From Xylogone sp. PMI_703 (Eukaryota > Ascomycota > Leotiomycetes): a DNA stretch of 64,000 nt. Each line of letters begins with the position of its first letter. Position 1 is the stretch's first letter. The position numbers and the translations under genes were made by a program. The DNA is taken from assembly GCA_021399445.1 (NCBI GenBank), contig JAJTUQ010000009.1, positions 203,501 to 267,500 of the forward strand, in the 5' to 3' direction. The notes below the pieces were generated by a model. The model was not told the origin of the DNA and searched no databases. It was given only the letters and a program-made list of their open reading frames with translations. Shown piece by piece: positions 1 to 11,707 of this stretch.

Positions 1-291
1 ATCCGCTTATCAGTGGCAACCGCTTTGTGACGGTCCCCCATGGGGATTCCTTAGGCACTCACTCGCTCGCTTATTCTCTTCGGCTATTCCCTCTCATTCC
101 TTAGATATTAGGTATCCATAGGTAGTTACCCGAGCTTGACGGCTCTCTAGAATCACTATCGCTTTTACCACTCCATATATTGCCCATAGGGTCCTATGCC
201 GTGACACGCTTCCCCCGACTAGGAGGCAACGACTAGAAATGAAGGCCGATTTAACGAGCCGACGATTAGTGGTAGATTTTCGGAGATTCAT
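1..291. repeat. Dispersed repeat copy A
   Basis: Positions 207-268 match, in reverse complement and with about one mismatch, positions 36717-36777. Positions 3-17 match the adjoining 36779-36799. The two matching parts lie about 190 bp apart here but are contiguous in the other copy, so this copy carries an insertion or the other a deletion. No coding potential was seen. It is probably the end of an unidentified mobile element. Confidence 0.6.
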
Positions 292-1198
292 CGTCGGCTT
301 CTCTACCTTACACTTACACGGCTTTCCTTACTCGTATTCTCTTGAGACGACTGGCGTAGCTAGAACTTCAAACACACTGCTAAAGCAACAAACGACATAA
401 TTCCCAGCCATGCAGACCAGATGTCCTTTAAGGCCTCGTACGCGTTGGCATTGAAGAGCTGTGCCACGCCTCGCCCAACTCTCAACCCTAGCGACTATAA
501 TTGATTACAAGGAAAATCAAGGAGGGGAACTGTATATAGGAGAGCTAGCTTAGAAGACACGATTGAGGTAGAGTTTTACTCACGATGCTGCTTGAGACTA
601 TCAGCCCTAGCAGGGAGCTGGCCAGATCCAAATGAGTGATGTTTTACTATAACGTGAACGCAGTCAGACGTCATAAATACACGGCCAAATAAAGGTAGAT
701 TGAACGATTATCCATTATTCGTTACCATTCGATCAGCCATGAGGATCTCTCGTATCCAGAGCCCTTTAAACCCCATCGCCATGCATATATTCGAACATAT
801 TTTATATACATGCTAACGTTTCTCCGTTATATACACGTTAACGTTCTCCCATATATATTCGGTTCATCCATTAGCAGAGCAGTCTTCAGGTATCCTTCTG
901 AGGCCAAAGAATCCGTTTCGTCCAAATTGACTTGATGTCAGGCACCAAGGTTGCATGCGGCCGGAATAAGCATCACCCGTGACTCGCCGCGCGAGCGAAG
1001 CGAGTGTAGGCGAGCTACAAGCGAGCGATTCAGGGCCTGAGGCCGCGATTCCATATATATAGGGGGAGCCCCCCTTTTTTTACGGGAGGGGCTAGAGTTC
1101 AATTTGTATAACATTCTTACGATATAGAGCTGTATTGTAGTGATCAATCGAATTACCACTTACCTACCAGTGACGTCACGGCATATTCAACCACTCCT
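292..1198. other. Intergenic, no gene recognised
   Basis: No convincing ORF in either strand. A short GC-rich stretch near 970-1100 holds a purine/pyrimidine run (a G-rich block followed by C and T runs) that could fold. It contrasts with AT-rich, ATATAT-containing DNA around 785-860. It lies downstream of the transporter stop codon at 1199. Confidence 0.4.
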
Positions 1199-2592
1199 TC
1201 ACTCTGTGTAGTAAAACCCCTGACACTTGAGCATGATGTAAAACACAAGCATCCACAGTAGCACCAACATTCCCGACATGACAGTCCCGACGATCTTGAT
1301 AGATCGGGCATTAAAAGATTTACCGATAGCTAGGGTGGCGGTGACAAGGGCCGTGTTGGGAAAGACAAAAGGGAACCTAAACTCATAAGCAAACAGCAGC
1401 TAAACTGAGAGCGCATAAGTATACTGACCATGTCATATCGAACCGGGTGTGATATTGTGGATGATGCGGTCTCATCACCTGCCAATGAGCGCCAACACTG
1501 ACGATGAGGAACCAGACACACCATCCCCAGAGCCAAAGGCCAATAAGATCTGAAATTAGCTTAAGGAAGGAGGCCGATTCTGGATGGCCAAGATAGCCAT
1601 TTGGCATCACTTTATCCATCAGGGTGTTTCCAATGTGAACTAAGCCTGCAGTGGTGAAACCACTTGGTCCGACCGAGACGAACTGTTGCAAGTTAGAGAT
1701 TTGATTCACATAAAACCAAAGACACGCGCCAACTTACGATGCCAGGCCGAGTAGTCTCTTGAGGCGGTTTCTGCGTCATCAGGCGGTATATAAAGGCGCT
1801 GTAAATCGTCAAACTGACAAGAAATCCGGTGTCTTGCACACATACGGCTCCAAACACTATAGAGGGTGAATTTATATGTGTAGCAGCAGCGGCATCTGGG
1901 CAGCTGTCGATGAGATTTGCGGCTAGAGGTGCAATCAGAAGAAGAGGATAAGCAGGGAAGACCCAAATCGGAGTCATGGTATGGATTGGAAATGTTCTTG
2001 GAGGTCAATTAGCATTTCAATGCCGTCGTAGGAGTAAGAAAAAGACCTACTGGGTGGACCATAGTAAGAAGTACATGCCGCTGCTAGCCATGATGCTCAA
2101 GGCAGCATATACCCAGAAAAGAACTTGCATGGTCTGCAGGAGCCATTCGCCAGCCTGTGGAATTCCATATTGTGTGGTATTGATAAGGATAGTGCCTACT
2201 GAGACCACACATGCGGGGATAAATAGTGCCTCCTGCTGACTGAGAAAGGATTCCCTGAACGAACCAGGGCTCCATCGGAATCGCAAGGTTAATACGCAGC
2301 AGTTTATGAGGAAAAGACATATATTAAATATCATGAAGATCGCGCCAATTATTCGCAGCCACTCCGATTGAAATGGTACTGCCCTTCAATTATCAGTCTG
2401 GATTTCCATATTCAGGTGAGAAAAGAGCTCCTTACTCGCATGGAGAACATTTGCAATCCCACCAGTCGCCATATTCATAGTAAACCACGTCCATGTGTAG
2501 CACATAACTCGATCTCGGATTCCAACTTTCTTCGCATCTCCCGGAAATTCCAATCGGTCGAGCGACTTTTCCACAGCTTCATATGACGACAT
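1199..2592 (-). CDS. TDT-family organic-anion/sulfite transporter
   Basis: Plasma-membrane carrier of the tellurite-resistance/dicarboxylate transporter (TDT) family, which includes yeast Mae1-like malate carriers and Ssu1 sulfite pumps; the substrate cannot be told from sequence. Five exons: 2592-2436, 2378-2051, 1996-1738, 1682-1429 and 1376-1199. The four introns of 52-57 bp all keep frame and give 391 residues, a normal family length. Family motifs include TWTWFTMNMATGG in the first helix, WLLQTMQVLFW, TPIWVFPAYP, VSVGPSGFTTAG, FVFPNTAL and about ten hydrophobic segments. An upstream in-frame Met at 2664 or 2736 could add 24-48 residues; 2592 was chosen because families usually have 25-40 residues before the first helix. 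No disabling change was seen. Confidence 0.88.
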
Positions 2593-3594
2593 CTGCCGCT
2601 CTGGAAGTCCTTCAACCGCAACTAAAGTTGATGAGCCAGGTACAAGCCCTTTGGTAAATCTCATTATTATATGAGAAACATAAAGACAAATAACTTTAAT
2701 ATGGAACCACAACTTTAACACATCATACTCAACCACAACTAATGAATAATTACTAAATTAGTTAAGTATTAAGATTATGGCACTTATCCCTTGGCTTGTC
2801 CTTCTTGTACAATAGGGAACAATACATTGAACATGTTATTGCCGGGCCTTCACAATTACAAACCTGGGTTTGGGACCTGATTCCACAATCGGAGAAGGAA
2901 CATAAAAATCTTAAAAAACAATTATGGCCATGTAAATGATTGATGAACTAGGGCATATTTCAGGACTACTTCGGTACAGTTAAATATTCTGAATTGAAGT
3001 CGAATTCATTGAATTGTTCGTCCGGCAGCAGTAAAATGTCCATTTTGGGTGGGTACGGTTGACCGTAACGGGGTTCTGCGGGCAACATTGAAAGTTCGGC
3101 ACCGAAGGTCCATCTTATGAACCTCGGGGCAGAAGCCGAGATCAGCCTAGATCTACGCTTTCAAGACTTTTGTTCTAGTAACACAAGTCAGCACGCGCAT
3201 GGGACAGACTTACGCTGATGTATCTGACATCATGTGAGTGTCGTGGGGCCCGAACATCTGGCTATTAATTTTCCGGTCCAAGTCTCTTATAGTCTGAAGC
3301 TGCTTTTTATTCCCCTTGCAGAAATAAAAGGAAAAGCTGCTAGACCCTACACCCTATTCCATAATTCTAGCCAATACTGAGCACCTGGTTGCGGGTTGAT
3401 CATCATCAACGTAGAATTAGAGAAGATAGAGGTACATTTCCTGCCGCTACAAAACGAAATTCCCAGAGTTCCCATTTACATTGTTATGTCTTGATAGATT
3501 CCCGACTACCCTTCAGGATTGTACAACTTTATCCGCCGATTGCGGAACATAGAAAAACGGTAAGTTCACGGTTGTAGAATAATTACTTAGAAAT
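2593..3594. other. Intergenic, nothing recognised
   Basis: Upstream region of the transporter, moderately AT-rich. Only short frames without coding character are present. It would contain the transporter promoter, but no specific site can be supported. Confidence 0.4.
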
Positions 3595-3700
3595 TTAGGT
3601 ATGCTAAAGATCAACTGAGTTGAGCACGAAGCTCCTATCTACTTGGAGCTTCCTGCTCCTTATATACTAACTACTATGCACTGTATGCAGGGATGTCTTC
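3595..3700. repeat. LTR remnant
   Basis: Contains GTTGAGCACGAAGCTCCTAT near 3619, nearly the same block found inside the solo LTRs at 36946-37549 (reverse complement near 37405), 48403-48993 (near 48523) and 49419-49773 (near 49565). Only this R/U5-like portion is recognisable. It abuts a transposase fragment. Confidence 0.45.
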
Positions 3701-3709
3701 GTCTGTTGG

Positions 3710-4042
3710 TTATCTCATGACGTTGGCTCTTTGTCTCGTATAGTCCGTATAGGTAGGTAATTGGCTATTCTCAAGTAAGGACTTGATATAGGCATGTACA
3801 GCTTGCCCTTGGGCAACTGTCAATATTCGGTTTTGGCCACCATGTGGTTTGGGTTTGGTACTGAATAGAGTACCCCTCTTTTTAGCTACAGCCAAAGTTG
3901 ATCTATTCACCTTGAATATCTTGGCTGCCACATAAAGACTTTCATTGGGGTTTTCTATAAGCCATTGTTTAGCTTCCAAAAAGCGTTGTTTGGTTGTTGT
4001 AGATATAGGGTAGTGGTTATTTAGTGGTTTGGTGAAATTGAT
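3710..4042 (-). mobile_element. Transposase N-terminal HTH fragment
   Basis: The minus frame reads a helix-turn-helix region typical of the N-terminus of fungal pogo/CENP-B-type transposases, including KQWLIENPNESLYVAAKIF and QNRILTVAQGQAVHAYIKSL. It is cut on the upstream side by the terminal repeat of the pogo element starting near 4043. The ATG at 4081 lies inside that repeat, so it is not the true start. No DDE domain follows, and the frame ends at 3710. It differs from the pogo copies at 4043, 16696, 40509 and 49929, so it is a separate, older family that served as insertion target. Confidence 0.6.
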
Positions 4043-4905
4043 TAATCTAATTCCCGGTGTTACCGACCACTTCCCCTCCAAATCATCAACTTTACCACTA
4101 CTTTTACTTTCAAATAATTATTTCTCAACCAAAACGCGTTCCAATACCTAAAAGGCCACCTGTACAACAAGAAGGAAGAATCCTTCTTGCTATAAACGCG
4201 TTAAAAAACAGGTCAAATCAAATCTGTTCGAGCTGCAGCGCGTAGTTTTGATGTACCTCGCGGGACATTAAATGCGCGCCTCCATGGTCAAGTTCAAATG
4301 GGCATTACCTACGACAAACGTTTCAGGATGACTCAACTTGAGGAGGAATCATTAGTCCAATGGATTGTCTCTATGGGAAAACGAGGAATGCCTCCTAGGC
4401 CTTCAGGAGTGCAATCAATGGCTAATATATCAATTTCTGAGCGAGGTGAACCTACTCCTTCTTTACCTGTAGTCAAAAATTGGGTTCATGAATTTTTGAA
4501 GCGCCATTCTGAGCTTATTACTAAGTATGTTCGCCGATATAGCTATAAACGAGCTTTATGTGAAGATCCAAAGCTCATTCAGGAGTTGTTTAACCAATTC
4601 CTAGAGGTTAAGGCTCAATATGGAATCTTAGATGAGGACATCTACAACTTCGACGAAACTGGCTTTGCTATGGGAACCATTGCTACTACTAAAGTAGTTA
4701 CATCTTCTGATTGTTTTGGCAAACCTCCACTTCTACAACCTGGAAATCGCGAATGGGTTACTGCTATTGAATCAATCAATGTTTGCGGATGGACTTTACC
4801 ACCTATAATCATCTTCAAAGGAAAGAACCATCAACTAGCTTGGTATCACGAATTGCCTGAAGGCTGGAGGCTTGAAACAATACCTAACATCTGTAAAGTA
4901 TCCCT
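4043..4905 (+). mobile_element. pogo/Fot1-like element, 3' truncated
   Basis: Tc1/mariner-superfamily DNA transposon. The left end reads AATTCCCGGTGTTACCGACC, matching the terminal/subterminal sequence at 40431-40509. The transposase starts near 4144, shifts frame at about 4211 (one extra T), then is open from about 4213 to 4905. Visible parts are the HTH (RSFDVPRGTLNARL), the CENP-B-type domain (MTQLEEESLVQWI, KNWVHEFLKRH) and the first catalytic Asp region (DEDIYNFDETGFAMG). The catalytic core is lost after about residue 230, where the sequence enters the 3' flank of the AflR-like gene. No RIP-type stop codons are present, so it is younger than the other pogo copies here. Confidence 0.82.
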
Positions 4906-4912
4906 TCCAATT

Positions 4913-6612
4913 CTAGATATGTACTTTTTCGAGCTGATCGATAATATCATAAAGTTTTGAAGCCGTTTTCATAGACTTCCTCGTATCTATTTCGTCAGAG
5001 CGGTTTAACGCTTCGTCGTCATATGGAACAAGTGACTCTTCACGCTTCAATGCCGTGCGTAAGTCTTGCATGGCTCGTATTAAACATTCCAACACATTCG
5101 CCAGCGCGTGTAAGCGCCGCCGTAATAAGTGCATCAATACAAACTTTCTGTCGTCACCTACAATCAGATGCTGACCGACAAGAACTCGCCAGCCGTTCAG
5201 TCCCGTGCCGGAACCCATCTGCAGTTCATGTTGGTCACTCGAGGAGGTCTTCGGTGGAGGGGCTTTGGCTGAAACCACTCCAAGCCACTCAACGACGAAG
5301 ATGAACGTGACCGTTGTATTTCCGATAAGTCACTACCATCGGAGAATTCGGCGTTGCATAATCGCTGGAGCAGATCCACTGCATCGGCCATAGCGTTAGA
5401 GAATAGCTTCAATATCTCCCCCTTGTGGCCTTTACACGCACTGCACCGTACCGCAACCGGTACCGTCTCGCGTAGTTGCGCCTCTACGTCAAGTGCGAGA
5501 TCCATCGCGCCCGCATAAAGGAATACCTGGCCCTGTCGAATACTGAGTGCGACGCTGAGAGCCGACTCGAGACAACGACATGGACTCTCCCTTGGTGGTG
5601 GCCATGCATCATTCGAGAACTCCCAACCGAATGGTGCAGAAATATCGAGTTCATGCTCGCTCGGTGTGAAGGTAAATTGAGTCTGTTCCATATGTTGCCT
5701 ATAACTAAGTAACAAGCTAGAGTCACGGTCAGGACAGTTCAAATGGGACTGTAAATATGTTTCGCACCTTGATTGTCGGTCTATATCTAAATCATCTATG
5801 ATTCGCCGACTAGGTATTTTAACGTCATTGGTTAATGACGAAGATAAAGATGAACTTGGTAATCTTGAAATATCATTTTCGAAGAATAAACTGAAAAGAT
5901 CTGCCGTTCCCACGTTAGCTCGGGAATGATATGATATGAATAAAACCGCGGATATGAGAAACATACCTTGATCATTTAAGCCTGACACCTGAGCTTGAGG
6001 TGACGGGAATGCGGATGTTGCTATACTCGAGATGGGGGCCCGCCTACCCGCAACTGTCGGGGTCGCAGAGCGATCATTTTGGTTTATATCTCGTTCCACA
6101 GCATCACTCGAACCATTGGATGGAGTCTCGCTGTCCTATTATATCGATTATCGTGTTAGTCATGATCCAAAGGACTGATCCAATTTGTGTACAATCCAGG
6201 GAACGCTTCAGAAACATACATCGGCGATAATTTTGTCATTGTCCACGTCGATATCGACATCAAGGTCGACATCCTTACTATTCCATTCATCAGTGTAGAA
6301 CCCGCTGGCGGGCTGGCTATTGCCTGTACTGCCGCTGCTTGACTGAGACCGCACCGTAATCTGCTTGTCTTGTTTCCTCACGTGCGAAGATGGTACTGAG
6401 GAAGGTGGTAGTGCAAGGCGTCGAGGTCTGCCTATGCGTCGAGAGGCACCGTAGTGACAAGGGATGTTGTGTGCCAAGCACCTCGCACAAGACGGTTTGC
6501 CGCGAGAGCATCGAGTTTTAATTGCCTGGCAAGCATCACAGGTTTGTCGGAGTCTCACTTCATTTGATTTTCCTTCAGTGGCCCGATCTCCAGGAGGTTT
6601 TGATGCCATCAC
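4913..6612 (-). CDS. AflR-like Zn2Cys6 transcription factor
   Basis: Nuclear binuclear-zinc-cluster regulator of the AflR type, a family that activates secondary-metabolite gene clusters. Four exons fit: 6612-6220, 6135-5967, 5900-5337 and 5268-4913. The introns of 84, 66 and 68 bp keep frame and give 493 residues. The zinc cluster is near residues 23-50 with spacing C-x2-C-x6-C-x6-C-x2-C-x6-C, followed by a basic GASRRIGRPRR linker as in AflR. The C-terminal half has the AflR-type CRCLESALSVAL segment, a C-x2-C pair (CSAC) and a leucine-rich HLLRRRLHALANVLECL end. An acidic DVDLDVDIDVDND run ends exon 1. The downstream flank is occupied by a truncated pogo element within about 10 bp of the stop, which could affect the 3'UTR. 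No backbone synthase is in the window, so the target pathway is unknown. Confidence 0.85.
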
Positions 6613-8276
6613 GACTGCGTGGCCCTATAAATAGTAGTCCCAGCGGAGATGACTTTCGTATGGAGAACGAGAAGTAAGCCTTATCTATATCCGTCCCGCA
6701 TCTGTGGCAGCTGTTGAAGCGCTCGCCTGTAGAATTCAGGATCCGTTTGAGTAACCAGATGAGTGGACCCTTTTATAACGAGCTATTCGTTCCGAAGAGT
6801 GGATGTGATACAGATGCTGTACTGATCCGACGGATACCTCGGATGGCATATTCTAACGTTTCAGATGAACAAATGCAGGTCTTTATATGCACAATATTTA
6901 GGGCGCCTGCAAACACGAAATGTTTAGATCAGCAAATTGTGAGCGAATGATATCTCTCACGTTACTGGTAGACAGACGAAGAGCATAAGCAGAAGACGTT
7001 GATAACAGGAGAGGTTCTTGCGATGTTGTCCAATTTCAACGCTTTTCCTATCTCCACTCAACATTAACAATTTGCCCCTTGGTCGGCGTTAAAGAAGGCT
7101 GCTCCTTGTTGTAGGCAGCCACCCTTCTTGCAACTTTGACCTCCGGCCTGTGATGAGCGCATGATGGTGTAAAGCCTCCTGTAGCTGAGCTCTATAAATG
7201 GCGAAGGAAGGGGCCCTGAGCCATTTTGGAAATTCGAGATTGAGTCTCGCATGCGCCACTATGCGGTCGTCTTGCCAGCTCCAGATAAGGACCCCTTAGA
7301 TTGTACAGAGTTTTTAAGAAATCATGTTCCATACCCCAAGATCTGAGGATTCGGGTAGAGTTTGATGGTACTTGAATACCAACACCGACCAGAGATATGG
7401 GTTACATTGAACTCTCAGAGATAATAGGACAAATGCCTCGGCAAGTTGTGCAGCCGTTTCACTCACGGTCTTCAACAAGCAAACACCCATCGCTTCAGAT
7501 GGTCGATACCCTTGCAGGTAGTGCGGAGTGGCTTCCGTATTTTTGCGGGAGACGTTCCGTATAGAACGAAAACGTTTCGAGTGCTCTCCGAAGGAAAAAA
7601 CTTTAGAAGTCGCGTCGCCAGCCATGCTGGTAACATATCATTGAAAATGTATCCAAAACCAGTTATACCATAGAATGGGCTTCCCGGCTTCCACTATAGC
7701 GGGTTGCCGTCAACCTGTCTGTAATTCCAGTAATTCTGATTTGATTAGGAGTATGGGAGTGGATGTGTCGAGTTTAGAACTGCTAATGGACGGAAGGCCT
7801 CAAGGAAGAAGCGGCAGACAGTAGACTTCATATGACTTAGTAATCCCTAGATTCTAAGAAGCTGTACTCGAAGATTCCATCATGCACACATCCTGCTCCG
7901 GTATTAGATTCTAAAACTCTAATTTGGTGCGAACTCGGGAGATCAAAGGGTCAGATTCGCCTGCATTTTCCTTCGAACCACCACCAACTCCTTCCCCCGG
8001 ATCCCTCCGCATTCCCCGCATTCCCCCCACTCGCGCCCACCCGAGTAACGGCGTTGTACTTACAACTGTTTGAACAAACATAAATAGAGTGGGCCCGTCA
8101 ATGTCTCGAGATAGCAGATAAGGTTGCCAACTGACCATCTGGGAATGCAGGAGAGATTCTCATCCCACTACCCGTAGCCCACTGCAGATAATCAGGCACA
8201 AGACTCTTTAGAGCTATCTTAGCACATCATTCCACTTCAATTTTCCATTAATATACAAATCACATCACGGGACACA
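6613..8276. other. Intergenic between regulator and hydrolase
   Basis: Shared upstream region of two divergently transcribed genes, the Zn2Cys6 regulator (minus) and the alpha/beta hydrolase (plus). All frames here are short and lack family resemblance. A C-rich stretch lies at about 7975-8045. AflR-type sites (TCG-N5-CGA) were not systematically searched. Confidence 0.4.
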
Positions 8277-9093
8277 ATGGCCTCTGCAAAACCCGTTTTT
8301 GTTTTTGTGCCTGGCGGTTGGCATAGTCCAGACGTGTTTGACGATGTCACCAAGGTCCTAAGTAGCAAAGGTTACACCAGCAGAGGTGTCCATCTAGCAT
8401 CTGTTGGACACATACCACCCATCGAAAACTTTGACGCGGACGTGGAGAACGTTCGAGGTGTGGTTGAAGATGTGTTGTCATCAGCCCAGGACGTGGTTCT
8501 AGTCGTACATTCATACGGTGGTCTCCCAGCAAGCGAAGCCATGAAATACTTCATGGATGATGACAACAAAGACATGAAAGGCAAGGGTAGGATCTTAAGG
8601 ATTGTCTGGGTCTGCGCATTTGTGGGGGCGATTGGAGACAGTCTTCATGGATCGATAGGAGGAAAGGACCGAGAATGGTTCAGGGTCTCTGTAGGGACTC
8701 CCTTGACAAGTTTATAACTGCAGGAAGTGAGACGCTGCTAACATTGCTCAGGATGGTATTGTGAACTGCAGCGAGCCGAAAAGAATATTTTACAACGACA
8801 TGTCAGATGCTGAAGCCGAACCGCATATCAACTCTCTTCAGCCACACGCTTATTTAACGTTCTTTTCTAAACTATCAGTCGAACCATGGATGAGAATTCC
8901 ATCCACATATGTGATTTGCGAGAATGATCAAGCTATCCCTGCTTATGCCCAGGAACGCATGATAGCCATGGCGCAGGCAAAGTCCTCAATGGCCTTTGAT
9001 GTCGTAGAGAGGTGTACTTCAGGACACAGTCCCATGCTGACGATTCCAAGAGAGCTTGCCGGTTATATTTTAAAAGCTGCTAGCAGTGTATAG
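8277..9093 (+). CDS. Alpha/beta hydrolase
   Basis: Serine hydrolase of the alpha/beta fold (AB_hydrolase type, related to fungal pyrethroid-hydrolase/salicylate-esterase-like proteins); probably a soluble esterase, substrate unknown. Two exons, 8277-8690 and 8752-9093, with a 61-bp intron (branch GCTAAC, acceptor CTCAG) give 251 residues, the usual size. The oxyanion segment FVPGGWHSPDVF is near residue 11, the nucleophile elbow VVHSYGG near 80, the acidic residue in CENDQAIP and the catalytic His in TSGHSPML near the end. The triad is therefore complete. It is divergent from the AflR-like regulator 1.7 kb away. No frameshift or stop was found. Confidence 0.88.
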
Positions 9094-9354
9094 ATCAGTA
9101 ATGGATAGAAACCGTATCCGTTTCAGCTCGTTTATATAAACATAAACGGTTAGCCGTTTCGTTTCAGTGAAACGATTAGCTGTTTAGATTCATATCGTTT
9201 CATATGTTTCAGATTAGGCTTACTAAGGAGGCTGCTTTGTCAAGGATTACGGCGTAGTGGTTAGGCTGGAGTGCATATAAATTGTATGGTGTAGTGACTG
9301 TATGAACTGCTAGTTACAATGTTCTGTGTAAACCCCTAAATCTCTGCTCGGCTA

Positions 9355-9781
9355 ACGTAAATCCCTGTTCAAGCGAACACCCCATTCTAACGAACACTGA
9401 AATTTACTGCAAAATTGAGGAAATTCAACTTTTGATATCTCAACAACGAGGGAATTCTATTTAATCAAATTTTGTTATTCTTATATCTACTTGATAATAA
9501 ATATATGCACAAATTTTTATGCCGTTAGAATGTGTAATATATGTTGTACAACAAAATAGATTTGAATGAAAGGTCCAAATGTTAACTTGGTAGCATTATA
9601 AACATTTTGAGAGCAAAATAATCAAATAATTGAAATTAATTCATAATAGATAATCTCCTTCTAATGTGTCTTCTCTCAAAATTCTATGGTTGTTAAGATA
9701 TTAAAAGTTGAATTTCCTCAATTTTGCGGTAAATTTCAGTGTTCGTTAGAATGGGGTGTTCGCTTGAACAGGGATTTACGT
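9355..9781. mobile_element. MITE with pogo-type ends
   Basis: A 427-bp non-coding element with terminal inverted repeats of about 90 bp (9355-9445 and 9690-9781), starting ACGTAAATCCCTG and flanked on both sides by TA. The ends resemble the ACGTAATTCCCGG termini of the pogo elements at 40509 and 49929, and TA is the target duplication of Tc1/mariner elements. The interior is AT-rich with no ORF. It was probably mobilised by a pogo/Fot1 transposase. Confidence 0.85.
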
Positions 9782-9930
9782 TAACCCCCTTAGTGCCTAT
9801 TACATAAGCACTATTTCTGACATGCTTCCGTGCAAGCGCGCAATCTAATTGGTTAAACCGCGAACTGTTTTACCACGCGCTTGCAGCTATTTCTTCTACC
9901 TACCTATAAGCCCAATATCACCCGAATGTA

Positions 9931-11169
9931 ATGGCTGAATCTCTCTCTATAGATGACTGTGACCCTTCCACTTCGGCCTCCGACTTTACTGAGCTCACCG
10001 AAAACTCGGAAACGGCCTTAAAACGAAGCCGATCCCAATCTAGCGCCAATACCCCTTACGAACTAAAGCGAAAGAAAAAGCGGCTCAATGAGGAATTATG
10101 GTCTCACGCACGATTGCCGAAGGATAATGAGCCTGCCAGAAACCAGCATTACCAGGAGATTTACTACTGCAGGCATTGTACAAAGCGTAAAGGCACACCT
10201 GCCTCTGTAAGGTTTCGAGAACACCTCCGAGACACCCATTCGATACGCGTTTCATCTACTCAAGAAAGCGCCTCGCGCACAGCTTTTAAAAATACAATAA
10301 AAGATATATTTGGTAAGCAAGCAGAGCAACAGAAAGATTGCAATATCGAGCAGAAGAACCACCTTCATGTTGCAATTCAAGAACCAGAGTTTAAAGAGGC
10401 CTGTGTTAGACTTATTACCGTTCGAAATCTTCCTCATTCCCTGCTTGATTGGCCTGAGTTCTGGGGCGTTATCCTATCGGTTAATTATATGGCCAAGGAC
10501 ACGTTGAAATTAGCTCGAAGAGATGTTCCTAAACTCATCATATCAACTTATCTCCTTCACCGCAATCAGCTTTTGAAGAAGCTATAAAACGCTCTCTCAT
10601 GGATCCATTTCTCAATCGATATGTGGACCTCACCGGCAAAGACAGGCTTTCAAGCAATAGTAGTACATTGGGCCGACGCAGAGACTCGTCGCGTTGAATG
10701 CGCTCTGCTTTCATTAAAGGAGTTTAAGGGGTCACACAGCGGCGAGGAGCAGGCCAAAGTGTTTCTAGAAGTGATTCAGGAGGTTAATTTGCTGGATAAG
10801 CTTGGATTCTTCACAATAGATAATCATGCTTCAAATGATAAGATGCTCCGTTATATTGCAAAAGAGATCGAAAACTTTGACCCAATTCTTCGCAGAGTAC
10901 GCTGTTATGGTCACATCCTTAATCTTGCAGTCCAGGCTTTCTTATTTGGCCCATCGAAGCAGAGCGGCGAGGACCGAACTAACGAGGAAGACGCTATCAA
11001 TCTAGCTATTCAGGAGGTTGCCCAGCTTTCCAAGGACTCGAATCTGGATATTAGGGATAAACAGGAGCTTGCGCGCGAATGGCGGAGGCTAGGATCTCTC
11101 GTAAACTGCATAATATTAACGTATGGGCGCGCGCATCGAATGAACGATATAATAGGCGTGGTATGTTAG
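9931..11169 (+). mobile_element. hAT transposase, N-terminal half, decayed
   Basis: hAT-superfamily cut-and-paste transposase. The N-terminus has a BED-type zinc finger (YYCRHCTKRKG... EHLRDTH), then the conserved RLITVRNLPHSLLDWPEF segment and the first catalytic region (SIDMWTSPAKTGFQAI, IDNHASNDKML, RCYGHILNLAVQAFLFG). A TAA stop at 10585-10587 sits where the related hAT at 17.6-19.9 kb has a Gln codon (KKLQSALSS), consistent with CAA-to-TAA RIP. The sequence stops at 11169 before the C-terminal dimerisation region. It belongs to a different subfamily from the two minus-strand hATs. Terminal repeats were not identified. Confidence 0.85.
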
Positions 11170-11280
11170 GAGGGTTGACTCCTTGCGCCTGTTGTGCAGC
11201 ATGTACATTGATCAACACTGTTCAATTAGCTTTTTACGCTCCGTAAAGATAAACATGTTGTTCACTTACGTTGCCGAACA

Positions 11281-11586
11281 CTACACGGTGCACCAGAGGG
11301 AGTTGTAGTAACAGTTGCAACAGCTATCACCAAACAGACCAGGAATGGTTACACATGTTGTCCACGGGCCGTATCCTGATTGGCAATGGCGGCATGCGTT
11401 CGCTCCAGCATTCTCAGTTCCTCCCATTTGGCCGAGAAAGGCTTCATCATTCTGTATACGGCCATGCCTAATAGTACGGCCGGCACGAAGGGTAGGAACG
11501 CGAATAGCTGGCATTGGAACCAGTTGTTGAACGGTAATGGTATTACGGAGCGTAATACCGGAGACAGTAACAGTGTTGTTGGCCAT
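11281..11586 (-). pseudogene. DUF3716-like cysteine-rich protein, possibly broken
   Basis: A 101-residue frame ending in a cysteine pattern like the fungal DUF3716 domain: CRHCQSGYGPWTTC, then a Phe-Gly-Asp loop and CCNCYYNSLWC. The function of this domain is unknown; it is common in multi-copy fungal proteins. The TAG at 11281-11283 falls just after the last expected Cys and could be a CAG-to-TAG change. An apparent donor (GTAAGT) follows a few codons later, so another exon may have existed. It lies between a truncated hAT and a short unassigned ORF. Confidence 0.5.
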
Positions 11587-11707
11587 GGCGATGGTAATTT
11601 TGTGATGTGGTTGTAAACTTGAGCAGGAAGGATTCGAAAGGCGGCCTTGAAATATAGGGATTCACATTCAAACATATAACTACTTTTCGATATATTGGTT
11701 CATATAT

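Noticed and set aside
94..1159. Two short minus-strand ORFs at the left edge
   Set aside because: They overlap the dispersed repeat and a GC-rich hairpin-like stretch, with no homology or start context.
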